From the NCBI GenBank assembly GCA_003490145.1, contig QULQ01000001.1, positions 248,001 to 312,000 of the forward strand: a stretch of 64,000 nt of DNA. The letters are read 5' to 3'. The notes under the pieces are model-generated. The model saw only the letters and a list, made by a program, of their open reading frames with translations. It was not told the DNA's origin and searched no databases. The position numbers and the translations under genes are program-made. The DNA comes from Lachnospiraceae bacterium OM04-12BH (GTDB lineage Bacteria > Bacillota > Clostridia > Lachnospirales > Lachnospiraceae). This document shows positions 7,550 to 14,613 of the stretch, piece after piece. Each line of letters starts with the position of its first letter. The first letter of the stretch is position 1.

Positions 7550-7703
7550 CGACGGCAAAGAAAAAAAGCCGTCGCAGAGCAGCCATATTTTCACGCGCCT
7601 ATTCTATTTCGGCGGCTTTGATTTTCAGAGCCGCCGTTTCTTTTTGTCTGTACGACGACCCTTAACCATGTAGACATGGCGGCTTTAGGAGGTAGCCGCC
7701 ATG
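7550..7703 (+). promoter_or_regulatory. Competing inverted repeats (attenuator-like) ahead of a 33-codon ORF
   Basis: Four complementary arms follow one another: GGCGGCT at 7611-7617, AGCCGCC at 7629-7635, GGCGGCT at 7678-7684 and AGCCGCC at 7694-7700. Arms 1 and 2 form a terminator-like hairpin followed by TTTCTTTTT. Arms 3 and 4 extend to a perfect 10-bp stem (7675-7684 with 7694-7703) that holds AGGAGG in its 9-nt loop and buries the ATG at 7701. Arm 2 can pair with arm 3, and arm 1 with arm 4, so the structures exclude one another. A further 7-bp stem (7550-7556 with 7568-7574) lies upstream. Function is inferred from architecture only. Confidence 0.6.
7610..7645 (+). terminator. Intrinsic terminator ending the ABC transporter operon
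   Basis: Stem CGGCGGCT (7610-7617) pairs with AGCCGCCG (7629-7636) around an 11-nt loop and is followed by TTTCTTTTTG. It lies about 85 bp past the last permease gene. Its arms also pair with arms further downstream, so its formation may be regulated. Confidence 0.75.
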
Positions 7704-7802
7704 AGTTATAAACCACAACAACAAATTCTTACATTCTTTGATTTATCAAAAAAAGCCCGACCGCCACCGGGGATATTCCTACCCTTAGATATGAACTATT
7801 AA
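7701..7802 (+). CDS. 33-codon ORF, possible leader peptide with PPPG motif
   Basis: A short ORF starting MSYKPQQQILTFFDLSKKAR and ending PPPGIFLPLDMNY. An AGGAGG site lies 8 nt upstream of the ATG, but both sit inside a perfect 10-bp hairpin. Three prolines followed by glycine (residues 21-24) form a motif known to slow ribosomes. A strong terminator begins 29 bp past its stop codon, then comes the sigma-like gene. A leader peptide acting through ribosome stalling on read-through into the recombination genes is the reading I prefer, by analogy with the short ORF ahead of tet(M) in Tn916. I do not recognise the peptide itself. Confidence 0.55.
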   Translation: MSYKPQQQILTFFDLSKKARPPPGIFLPLDMNY

Positions 7803-7830
7803 ATCATCTAAATACTTTTTATTATTCCTA

Positions 7831-7868
7831 TGCGCCTGTCCGCGTTTTTTTGCGGACGGGCGCATTTT
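7831..7868 (+). terminator. Strong intrinsic terminator between the leader ORF and the sigma-like gene
   Basis: A 13-bp stem (7831-7843 with 7852-7864, one T-G pair) around an 8-nt loop is followed by TTTTG. It would block transcription arriving from the cargo side before the sigma-like, xis and int genes, unless anti-termination acts. Confidence 0.82.
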
Positions 7869-7989
7869 GTATGCTTAAAAAAATTTTTGAAAAAATTTCC
7901 GAAAATATTTGGCATTTTTTCAAAGCTCCGTATTACCCCGCGAAAAGGGGGAAGCACCACCAACTTTCAACGAGAAAGGAGGTGAGAAT

Positions 7990-8430
7990 GTGGAACCTAA
8001 TAGCAGGGAGTTTTATAAGCAATGTTCTTTTCAGAAGTATTGCAATGCGGTATTGCACAATGAAGCGTGCGACGCTCATAGAGAGCTTCGTACACATAAG
8101 GCAAAGGAAGTAACCTTTTCCGACATGACCTTAGATGAAGCGCGACAGCTACATACCTTTGATGAATATTTCAAACGGGAAACTGCTGAAACCGTCTTTG
8201 AAAAAGCCGGAAAGAAAATCACGCCGAAGTTGCTTCTTGAAGCAATCCGTACTTTGCCGGAAGAAAAGCGCAAAGCCATATTGCTGTATTATTTCGAGGG
8301 AATGAGCGATACAGAAATTGCAGAGTTGCTCAATACACCGAGAAGTACAATACAGTACAGACGGACAAGCTCTTTTGAACAATTAAGAAAATATTTGGAG
8401 GAAAATGCTGATGAATGGGACGAATGGTAA
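7990..8430 (+). CDS. Sigma-70-like protein of Tn916-type elements (Orf7-like)
   Basis: A 146-aa protein. The start is a GTG at 7990 with a consensus AAAGGAGGTG site 6 nt upstream; the ATGs in other positions lack one. The C-terminal half (about 85-140) is a sigma region 4-like helix-turn-helix: LPEEKRKAILLYYFEGMSD, then TEIAELLNTPRSTIQYRR. The N-terminal part contains a Cys-containing segment of unknown role. In Tn916 an equivalent gene sits between tet(M) and xis and takes part in turning on transfer-related transcription. It overlaps the next gene by 20 bp. Confidence 0.85.
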   Translation: MEPNSREFYKQCSFQKYCNAVLHNEACDAHRELRTHKAKEVTFSDMTLDEARQLHTFDEYFKRETAETVFEKAGKKITPKLLLEAIRTLPEEKRKAILLYYFEGMSDTEIAELLNTPRSTIQYRRTSSFEQLRKYLEENADEWDEW

Positions 8431-8671
8431 TCAACCCGGCTACCCTGAAAATGCCCTTGTTCCTTATCCTGTCATTGTGGCAGCGACAAAGGGCGACCCG
8501 GACGCTATGAAAATGGTCTTGCAGCATTTCAGCGGTTATATAGCCCGTTTATCCATGCGAAAGTTATATGACGAGCGTGGAAATGTTTATTTTGGTATAG
8601 ACAACGACATTCGGGAACGGCTGCAAGCCAAACTGATGATGGCTGTCCTCAATTTTAGAACAGAAAAATAA
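8411..8671 (+). CDS. Helix-turn-helix protein, Tn916 Orf8-like
   Basis: An 86-aa protein, NGTNGNQPGYPENALVPYPVI at the start, then ATKGDPDAMKMVLQHFSGYIARLS, matching the short HTH (HTH_16-like) proteins that follow the sigma-like gene in Tn916-family elements. I chose the ATG at 8411, 9 nt after GGAGG; the ATG at 8405 is too close to the site. It overlaps the sigma-like gene by 20 bp, so the two are translated together. The role is presumed regulation of element transcription. Confidence 0.8.
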   Translation: MNGTNGNQPGYPENALVPYPVIVAATKGDPDAMKMVLQHFSGYIARLSMRKLYDERGNVYFGIDNDIRERLQAKLMMAVLNFRTEK

Positions 8672-9102
8672 CCGCAATCGGCGGTGGAACGTCTTTACTC
8701 CCCCTTTTCCGTTCCGCTGCTGACGCGGCAGCACAGCCATTTTGAACCTTGACAAAGAAAGCGACGCAAGAGAACGGCGACGCAGCATAAGGCAAATCGG
8801 ATACGTTCCTTTTGTGCCGAGCCATGCGGTGGGTACGCCATGACCTTTTTCTTAACCGAAAAGCGAGCGAGAAATACCACACCGTAAAGTAGGGATAGCA
8901 CCCTGCGGGCGATAACGCACAGAATATATAATGATACTTCCTTACAGCCATAGTCCGAGCGTTAGAAGCGTCGCAGGCAATGGGTAGGGCTTCGGCAGAC
9001 CGCCGGAGGGGTGCAACTCCCATGAGGTTACGCTAATAGCCGTCCGATTAAAGCCTATGTCACAGATTGATTTTTGACCCGTTAAGAAAGGGGGACGACA
9101 AA
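8672..9102 (+). other. Non-coding stretch of about 430 bp between the Orf8-like gene and xis
   Basis: No frame here has a credible start and ribosome binding site. The DNA is richer in G+C than the transporter cassette and holds several potential hairpins. The clearest is ATGGG at 8980-8984 pairing with CCCAT at 9019-9023, enclosing smaller arms and a CTTCGG turn. It may hold recombination-protein binding sites, an untranslated leader for xis-int, or a structured RNA. None of these can be confirmed by reading alone. Confidence 0.4.
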
Positions 9103-9306
9103 TTGAACAATAACGACGTGCCGATTTGGGAAAAGTACACGCTTACCATAGAAGAAGCAGCAAAATATTTCCGTATCGGAGAAAGCAAGCTGCGGAAACT
9201 GGCAGAAGAAAATCCCGTCCCGGACTGGGTAATGATGAACGGAAACCGTATTCAGATTAAGCGTAAGCAGTTTGAAAAAATGATTGATACGGTGGACGCA
9301 ATCTGA
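9103..9306 (+). CDS. xis: Excisionase Xis, Tn916 type
   Basis: A 67-aa basic DNA-bending protein needed with Int to excise the element. The start is TTG at 9103, 8 nt after an AAAGGGGG site, giving the same length as Tn916 Xis. The body [25 protein letters not shown], then [19 protein letters not shown] is very close to the Tn916 protein as I remember it. It lies 79 bp upstream of int in the same direction, and a hairpin occupies the gap. Confidence 0.93.
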   Translation: MNNNDVPIWEKYTLTIEEAAKYFRIGESKLRKLAEENPVPDWVMMNGNRIQIKRKQFEKMIDTVDAI

Positions 9307-9316
9307 TAGTGAAATC

Positions 9317-9362
9317 GAGCCTTGAATGTGGTACAATGTAGTCAAGCATATCAAGGCTCTTT
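9317..9362 (+). terminator. Hairpin between xis and int
   Basis: GAGCCTTGA (9317-9325) pairs perfectly with TCAAGGCTC (9351-9359) around a 25-nt loop and is followed by TTTCC. It could weaken transcription from xis into int, or stabilise the xis message. The T run is short, so termination strength is uncertain. Confidence 0.45.
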
Positions 9363-9385
9363 CCATTATGGAAAGGAGCATAACG

Positions 9386-10579
9386 ATGTCGGAAAAAAGA
9401 CGGGATAATAAAAATCGTATTCTCCGAACCGGAGAGAGCCAGAGAAAAGACGGAAGATATGCCTACAAATATATAGATACCTTTGGGAAACCGCAGTTTG
9501 TTTATTCTTGGAAGTTAGTGCCTACGGACAAAACCCCGGCAGGAAAGCGCGACGATATAGCGTTGAGGGAAAAAGAGAAAGAAATCCAAAAAGACCTTGA
9601 CGACGGTATCGACCATATCGGAAAGAAAATGACGGTCTGCCAACTCTACGCAAAGCAGATACGCCACCGGGCAAATGTGCGGCATGGTACAAAGCAGGGG
9701 CGAAAACAGCTCATGCGGATTTTGCAGGAGGATAAACTTGGAGCCTGTCGGATTGAAAATGTGAAGCTCTCCGACGCAAAGGAATGGGCGTTACGCATGA
9801 AAGAAAAAGGTTACGGCTTCAAGACTATTAACAACCACAAGCGTTCCTTAAAGGCTGCCTTTTACACAGCCATACAGGACGATTGTATTCGTAAAAATCC
9901 ATTTGACTTCCAGTTGAACACCGTCCTTGAAGATGATACGGAACCAAAGGAACCTCTATCCCCTACGCAGGAAGCGGCTTTTCTGTCCTTTGTGCAGCAT
10001 GATAAAGTCTATCAGAAATACTACGACGAGATTATCATACTGTTAGGGACAGGGCTTCGCATTTCGGAACTCTGCGGACTGACGGAAGCTGACATTGACT
10101 TAGACAAACAGCTTATCAATGTAGACCACCAACTTTTGAAAATTGCAGACGTGGGCTACTATGTGGAAACACCTAAGACGAAAAGCGGCAACCGGGTTAT
10201 TCCTATGAGTGAAAAAGTGTTGGAAGCATTTCAGCGGGTGCTGAACAAACGGAAATATGCACAGCCTATTATTTTAGAGGGCTACACAAAATTTCTGTTC
10301 CTTAACCGGAACGGCTTGCCAAAAGTGGCGGTCAACTATGAAAGTATGTTCCGAGGACTTGTGAGGAAATACAACAAAACGCAAAAGGTAGCATTGCCAA
10401 AAGTAATGACACCGCACACCTTACGCCACACATTCTGCACCACGTTAGCAAATGCGGGAATGAACCCCAAAGCATTGCAGTACATCATGGGACATTCCAA
10501 CATCAATATGACGCTGAACTATTACGCGCATACGACTTCCGAAACGTCGATAACAGAAATGAAGCGGCTAATTGCATAA
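9386..10579 (+). CDS. int: Tn916-family tyrosine recombinase (integrase)
   Basis: A 397-aa site-specific recombinase that integrates and excises the ICE. The N-terminal arm-binding domain begins MSEKRRDNKNRILRTGESQ, close to Tn916 Int. The core-binding domain spans about 80-180 and the catalytic domain about 190-397. Counting codons from the ATG at 9386, the catalytic residues fall at R225 (GLRISEL), H344 and R347 (TPHTLRHTF), H370 (MGHSN) and Y379 (NYYAHT), the same numbers known for Tn916 Int. The Lys lies in TPKTKSGNR. AAAGGAG precedes the ATG. Arm-type repeats follow the stop codon. Confidence 0.97.
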   Translation: MSEKRRDNKNRILRTGESQRKDGRYAYKYIDTFGKPQFVYSWKLVPTDKTPAGKRDDIALREKEKEIQKDLDDGIDHIGKKMTVCQLYAKQIRHRANVRHGTKQGRKQLMRILQEDKLGACRIENVKLSDAKEWALRMKEKGYGFKTINNHKRSLKAAFYTAIQDDCIRKNPFDFQLNTVLEDDTEPKEPLSPTQEAAFLSFVQHDKVYQKYYDEIIILLGTGLRISELCGLTEADIDLDKQLINVDHQLLKIADVGYYVETPKTKSGNRVIPMSEKVLEAFQRVLNKRKYAQPIILEGYTKFLFLNRNGLPKVAVNYESMFRGLVRKYNKTQKVALPKVMTPHTLRHTFCTTLANAGMNPKALQYIMGHSNINMTLNYYAHTTSETSITEMKRLIA

Positions 10580-10618
10580 GTAGTAAACGGAGAATTTACT
10601 ACTCCACATACTACTTTT
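10579..10618. repeat. Arm-type Int-binding repeats at the right end of the ICE
   Basis: AGTAGTAAA (10579-10587) is followed by its perfect inverse TTTACTACT (10595-10603) and a related ATACTACTTTT (10608-10618). Tn916 Int binds TACTACT-like direct repeats with its N-terminal domain near the element ends, so these are likely arm sites. The first two can also form a hairpin after int. The element's true end should lie a short way to the right, probably before 10,680. Confidence 0.55.
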
Positions 10619-10670
10619 GAACATCAAAACATACGGGGATATAAGAAGATTTGAGAGTATCTTCCATAAC

Positions 10671-10712
10671 AAAAAATGCCGGAAAAGCCTGTAACAATAG
10701 GCTATACCGGCA
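10671..10712 (-). terminator. Leftward intrinsic terminator at the probable ICE/chromosome junction
   Basis: On the minus strand TGCCGG (10712-10707) and AGCCT (10703-10699) pair with AGGCT and CCGGCA around an 8-nt loop with a small internal loop, followed by TTTTTT (10676-10671). No minus-strand gene lies immediately upstream of it, so it may be a chromosomal terminator separated from its context by the insertion. Tn916-like elements favour A/T-rich targets such as this A6 tract. Confidence 0.55.
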
Positions 10713-10747
10713 TATAAGAACTTTTGAAAAGATAATCAAAAATTACT

Positions 10748-10777
10748 TTGTGATTTAAAACAAAATCAATATATAAT
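10748..10777 (+). promoter_or_regulatory. Candidate sigma-A promoter of the 84-aa membrane protein
   Basis: TTGTGA (10748-10753) and TATAAT (10772-10777) are separated by 18 bp and lie 18 bp upstream of the ATG at 10795. The -10 box is perfect and the -35 matches four of six positions. Confidence 0.5.
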
Positions 10778-10794
10778 ATTGAAAGGCAGCTTAT

Positions 10795-11049
10795 ATGAAG
10801 ATATTAATTGGCCTGATCGTGGTGTTTCTAGCGATTGTATATATCTATACCTTTCTAAAAATTAGAAAGAAAAGGAAAAACATAACACCAGATGCTGTAC
10901 AAAGCTTTCATCAGAAATATGATCGTATTCACAATAAACCTAAGCCAGATACTAAAATAAGGAATCATACTAAACAAATTACCCGTTACAATAGTACTGT
11001 AGATTATATTACCAGGGAAGATCTGGCTGAGGACAAAAACCGCAACTGA
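10795..11049 (+). CDS. Small single-pass membrane protein, unknown function
   Basis: An 84-aa protein not recognised as a known family. Residues 2-22 form one hydrophobic helix (ILIGLIVVFLAIVYIYTFL) followed by a KIRKKRKK stop-transfer cluster, so the N terminus is probably outside or embedded and the polar 60-residue tail is cytoplasmic. The tail is rich in Lys, Asn, Thr and Tyr and has no motif I can name. It has its own promoter, an AAAGG site 8 nt from the ATG and its own terminator, so it is a monocistronic gene on the chromosomal side of the ICE junction. Confidence 0.65.
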   Translation: MKILIGLIVVFLAIVYIYTFLKIRKKRKNITPDAVQSFHQKYDRIHNKPKPDTKIRNHTKQITRYNSTVDYITREDLAEDKNRN

Positions 11050-11069
11050 TCGTGATGGTTAAAGCATAC

Positions 11070-11105
11070 ACTGTTCGTTAAACTTGTGTTTTGCGAATAG
11101 TTTTC
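11070..11105 (+). terminator. Terminator after the 84-aa membrane protein
   Basis: ACTGTTCG (11070-11077) pairs with CGAATAGT (11094-11101), with one G-T pair and a 16-nt loop, followed by TTTCTG. It lies about 20 bp past the stop codon. Confidence 0.5.
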
Positions 11106-11212
11106 TGTATCATTCAGGCTTCTTTTCTTCGACCAGATTTCCTTTGTTTTTCATTCTTTTTTTCTTTGTGGCAGGCAGAAAAAACCTGTTGACTTCATGT
11201 ACCCGTGCACTG

Positions 11213-11246
11213 AAAAAGCCATACCGATTTCTGACAGTATGGCTTT
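11213..11246 (-). terminator. Terminator after the cytidylate-kinase-like gene
   Basis: A perfect 10-bp stem (11215-11224 with 11237-11246, 12-nt loop) is followed on the minus strand by a T tract. It marks the 3' end of the minus-strand gene at 11268-11894. Confidence 0.8.
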
Positions 11247-11267
11247 GATATCTTTTATATACTTCAT

Positions 11268-11894
11268 TTACTGATTCTTAGCTTCAAAGTCTTCAATATA
11301 CTGGACAAGGAGCTTTACTGTTCCTTCTACACCAAGAACACTGCTGTTAATGCAGAGATCATAGCTGTCAGCACGTCCCCATTTCTTGGAGGAATAATAA
11401 TTGTAATAGCTCTGTCTCTGTTTATCCTTTTTAATGCACATATCCTTTGCTTTAGCAGCATCTACATTATATTTACCCATAATTCGTTTGGTTTTGGTTT
11501 CTTCATCACCATAAATAAAAATGTGGACGCAATTCTTCAGATCATTTAATGCATAATCAGCACACCGTCCGACAATAACGCAAGGGCCTTCGCTTGCAAT
11601 TTTTTTAATAGCATCAAACTGCGCCAGGAATACCTTATGACTGATAGGCATATCTACGAAATGGGATGCATTATAACCAAAGGAATACGTATCCATAACC
11701 AGATTATAAAGAAATGAGCTGGTTGGTCTTTCATCATGATTTTCCAGCATTTCTTCACAAAAACCACTTTCCTTTGCTGCTCGGCTCAATAACTCCTTAT
11801 CATAACATTTAATTCCAAAATACGCTGCAACCTTTTCACCGATCTCGCGGCCGGCAGAACCAAACTGCCTTCCGATTGTAATAACTGTATTCAT
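11268..11894 (-). CDS. Cytidylate kinase-like family protein
   Basis: A 208-aa cytoplasmic protein. The N terminus VITIGRQFGSAGREIGEKVA is the nucleotide-binding loop of the cytidylate-kinase-like family, and CVIVGRCADYAL and RADSYDLCINSS match the later conserved segments. It probably phosphorylates a nucleoside monophosphate, but members of this family are often not true CMP kinases, so the substrate is open. It has an AAAGGAGG site. It is the last gene of the leftward block and ends at its own terminator; rluD lies 84 bp upstream. Confidence 0.85.
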   Translation of the reverse strand: MNTVITIGRQFGSAGREIGEKVAAYFGIKCYDKELLSRAAKESGFCEEMLENHDERPTSSFLYNLVMDTYSFGYNASHFVDMPISHKVFLAQFDAIKKIASEGPCVIVGRCADYALNDLKNCVHIFIYGDEETKTKRIMGKYNVDAAKAKDMCIKKDKQRQSYYNYYSSKKWGRADSYDLCINSSVLGVEGTVKLLVQYIEDFEAKNQ

Positions 11895-11978
11895 ACGGAA
11901 CCCTCCTTTTTTTTCACTGTCAGTGTTATTTCTATTATATCAAAAAAACGAAAAAAATCCAGTTTATTGTCTGAAAGA

Positions 11979-12899
11979 TCATGCAAGGATTGTGAGCAAA
12001 TGCTCAAAATATCCAGGAAGTGATGCATCTGTTTCAATATACTTTCCTGTGGAAGGATGTGAAAATCCAAGGATTTTTGCATGCAGACACTGTCCCTGTA
12101 GTTTATACTGTTTTGAAGGTGTTCCATAGATTTCGTCTCCGAGAAGGGGGTGTCCAATACTTGCCATATGTACACGGATCTGATGGGTCCGGCCGGTTTC
12201 CAGTATACATTCCACGTAGGTATATTTCTCGAACTGCTGCAGTACCCTATAGTGAGTAATGGCATCCTTTCCACCCTCTCTCACAACAGCCATTTTCTTA
12301 CGATCTGTGGGGTGACGTCCAATTCTTGTATGGATCGTTCCCTCAATTTCCGGCAGTCTGCCGCACACAATGGCATGATACTTTCTTATAATACTGTGTT
12401 CTTTTAACTGCTCGGCAATGGAAGCATGGGCGGCATCGTTTTTGCAGGCAATGATACTGCCTGTGGTATCCTTATCAATACGGTGTACGATTCCTGGACG
12501 TAAAACACCGTTAATACCGCTTAAATTATGGCAATGGTATAAAAGTGCATTGACCAGTGTACCACTGTAATGTCCGGGAGCCGGATGTACAACCATACCT
12601 TTGGGTTTATTGACTACGATAACATCCTCATCTTCATAAAGAACCTCCAAAGGAATATTCTCCGGAAGGATATCTGGTGTGATCAGGGGTGGCAGCAATA
12701 CTCTTACTGCATCTTCAGTTTTGATCCGGTAATTCGCCTTTACCGGCTGTCCACCTACGGTCACATGTGATTCCTTTAAAAGCTTTTGCAGATAAGAACG
12801 GGAAAGAGAGTCCATAAGCATCGTCAGATATTTATCGACTCTCTCCCCTTCTGATTCTTCTGAAACAATAAATTCATATTCCTTTAATTCTTCCGCCAT
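11979..12899 (-). CDS. rluD: RluD-family 23S rRNA pseudouridine synthase
   Basis: A 306-aa RNA-modifying enzyme that turns uridines in 23S rRNA to pseudouridine. An S4 RNA-binding domain occupies about residues 18-75. The catalytic domain has the signature HRIDKDTTG with the catalytic Asp142, and later GRTHQIRVHMASIGHPLLGD. Length is normal for RluD/RluA-type synthases; RluD versus a paralogue cannot be settled by reading. It follows lspA by 4 bp, the usual lspA-rluD pair in Firmicutes. Confidence 0.92.
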   Translation of the reverse strand: MAEELKEYEFIVSEESEGERVDKYLTMLMDSLSRSYLQKLLKESHVTVGGQPVKANYRIKTEDAVRVLLPPLITPDILPENIPLEVLYEDEDVIVVNKPKGMVVHPAPGHYSGTLVNALLYHCHNLSGINGVLRPGIVHRIDKDTTGSIIACKNDAAHASIAEQLKEHSIIRKYHAIVCGRLPEIEGTIHTRIGRHPTDRKKMAVVREGGKDAITHYRVLQQFEKYTYVECILETGRTHQIRVHMASIGHPLLGDEIYGTPSKQYKLQGQCLHAKILGFSHPSTGKYIETDASLPGYFEHLLTILA

Positions 12900-12903
12900 A
12901 TGT

Positions 12904-13443
12904 TTATTTAAGTTCCCTGAATTTTTTCTGATTAAAGCTTAAAAAGTTAAAATCATTGTCCTTATATACAAACAGAACCTGAATGATCAGTATCACTGTG
13001 GCAAATGTTACATACATATCTGCCACATTGAAAATCGGGAAATTAATGAGGACAATATAAATAAAATCTACAACATAGTCAAATCTGAGCCGGTCGATCA
13101 TATTACCAATGGCGCCGGCGGCAATCATGGTCAGCAGGATATGCAGCTTTCTGTATTTCCTGTCATCCGGGGTACGGAGCAATACAAATATGATAACGCT
13201 TAAAAAGATTACTGCAATAAATACGAAAAAGATTTTCTGATTCTGAAGCATACCAAATGCAGCACCTCTGTTTTCCAGATAGTTAAATTCCAGTACGCCA
13301 TCGATGATATTAAACGCTGCCTGATTTTTCAGTTTGATCACAGCCAGGTATTTTGTATAATAATCGATCAGAACAAGTACGACAAGCATGACCAGATCCA
13401 TACATAACAGTTTTATTTTCTCTTTGTTCAATGTTTTCTTCAT
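12904..13443 (-). CDS. lspA: Lipoprotein signal peptidase II
   Basis: A 179-aa membrane aspartyl protease that removes the signal peptide of prolipoproteins. Four hydrophobic helices are visible at about 16-36, 70-90, 100-118 and 127-160. Conserved motifs are NRGAAFG (58-64), GAIGNMIDRLR (110-120), VVDFI (125-129) and FNVADMYV (138-145), which carry the catalytic aspartates. It overlaps aroB by 4 bp (ATGA) and precedes rluD by 4 bp, so all three are translated from one message. The C terminus is a short Lys-rich cytoplasmic tail. Confidence 0.96.
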   Translation of the reverse strand: MKKTLNKEKIKLLCMDLVMLVVLVLIDYYTKYLAVIKLKNQAAFNIIDGVLEFNYLENRGAAFGMLQNQKIFFVFIAVIFLSVIIFVLLRTPDDRKYRKLHILLTMIAAGAIGNMIDRLRFDYVVDFIYIVLINFPIFNVADMYVTFATVILIIQVLFVYKDNDFNFLSFNQKKFRELK

Positions 13444-14552
13444 TCTGCTGAATTCTCATCCTCCACATAAAGAATTTCTTTTACGGCATTCAAAATATCG
13501 TCATCTGTAACATTTCTGTCAATGACAGCTTTTCCAACCTTCTTAAGAAGTACAAATTTTATACTTCCGTTTTCTGCCTTTTTATCTGATTTTGTCAGAG
13601 CGAGAATTTCCGCAGGATCAATATCTTCTATCGTGATGGGAAGGTTAAATGGCACAAACATGTCACGGATTTCATAATATTCCTCCATGGAAAGCCATTC
13701 ATGCTTCCAGGAGATATAAGCAGCCGCCACACAGCCAAGAGCAACACATTCTCCATGTGTCATATTAAAATTCTTTGCTTTTTCAATGGCATGACCGATC
13801 GTATGTCCAAAATTTAAAAGAGCCCTGTCTCCTTTTTCAGTAGGATCCTTCTCCACTACAAGCTTTTTGATCAGGCAGCTCTTTTGTACCATTTCCAGCA
13901 TGGTTTCAGGATCTCTTTCATGGATCTCATACATTTTGTCAAGAAGCCATTCATAAAAATTGCTGTCCTTGATCAGTCCATGCTTCATCACCTCTGCAAA
14001 CCCACCATAAAACTGTCTGTCGTCCAGTGTGCCAAGCACAGAAACATTCATATAAACCAGCTTCGGCATATAAAATGCACCAACCATATTCTTATAGCCT
14101 TCAAAATCAACACCTGTTTTTCCACCAATGCTGGAATCACACTGTGCCAGCAGTGTTGTGGGAATCTGGATAAAATCCACCCCCCTCAGATAGGTTGCTG
14201 CTGCATATCCTGTGATATCACCGGTCACACCACCGCCAAGTGCGATCAGCAGATCTTTGCGGTTAAACTTCTCTTCAATCAGAAAACGGTAAATATCTCT
14301 GACAGTATCCAGTGTTTTATTTTCTTCTCCTGCTGGAAAAGCATACATAACTGCTTTCAGGCAGAATGGAGTAATCCTGTCTAAAAGCTCAGTACCATAA
14401 AGGGATTCTACATGGGAATCCGTAATGATGCATACCTTACGGTCTTTCGAATCCAGCTTCAGAAGTTCATCAGGAAGATCTTCAAAGGAAGCAGTGAACA
14501 GAATATCGTAGCATGGTTTTTTGTCATAATTGATTGTCATTCGTTCAGACAT
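13440..14552 (-). CDS. aroB: 3-dehydroquinate synthase
   Basis: A 370-aa NAD- and zinc-dependent enzyme of the shikimate pathway that closes DAHP into 3-dehydroquinate. The NAD-binding motif GGGVTGDITGYAAATYLRG is followed by IPTTLLAQCDSSIGGKTG. Zinc ligands are expected in FAEVMKHGLI, NFGHTIGHAIE and MTHGECVALG. The ATG at 14552 has an AAAGGAG site. A terminator lies upstream between sepF and this gene, so aroB-lspA-rluD is likely a separate transcript. Confidence 0.97.
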   Translation of the reverse strand: MSERMTINYDKKPCYDILFTASFEDLPDELLKLDSKDRKVCIITDSHVESLYGTELLDRITPFCLKAVMYAFPAGEENKTLDTVRDIYRFLIEEKFNRKDLLIALGGGVTGDITGYAAATYLRGVDFIQIPTTLLAQCDSSIGGKTGVDFEGYKNMVGAFYMPKLVYMNVSVLGTLDDRQFYGGFAEVMKHGLIKDSNFYEWLLDKMYEIHERDPETMLEMVQKSCLIKKLVVEKDPTEKGDRALLNFGHTIGHAIEKAKNFNMTHGECVALGCVAAAYISWKHEWLSMEEYYEIRDMFVPFNLPITIEDIDPAEILALTKSDKKAENGSIKFVLLKKVGKAVIDRNVTDDDILNAVKEILYVEDENSAE

Positions 14553-14578
14553 CGTTATTCTCCTTTAGTAACAGTAGT

Positions 14579-14609
14579 AAAAAAGCTTCCCGGCATCACC
14601 AGGAAGCTT
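14579..14609 (-). terminator. Terminator after sepF
   Basis: On the minus strand AAGCTTCC (14609-14602) pairs with GGAAGCTT (14590-14583) around an 11-nt loop and is followed by a run of T. It begins 5 bp past the sepF stop codon and separates the division block from aroB. Confidence 0.82.
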
Positions 14610-14613
14610 GCTT

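Noticed and set aside
7990..8430. Sigma-like gene beginning at an ATG near 7909
   Set aside because: The GTG at 7990 has a consensus ribosome binding site at 6 nt; the ATG upstream lies within A/T-rich leader DNA with none.
8672..9102. Small coding genes in the gap before xis, on either strand
   Set aside because: Minus-strand frames across 8655-9023 have no ribosome binding site and encode no known motif; xis starts at 9103.
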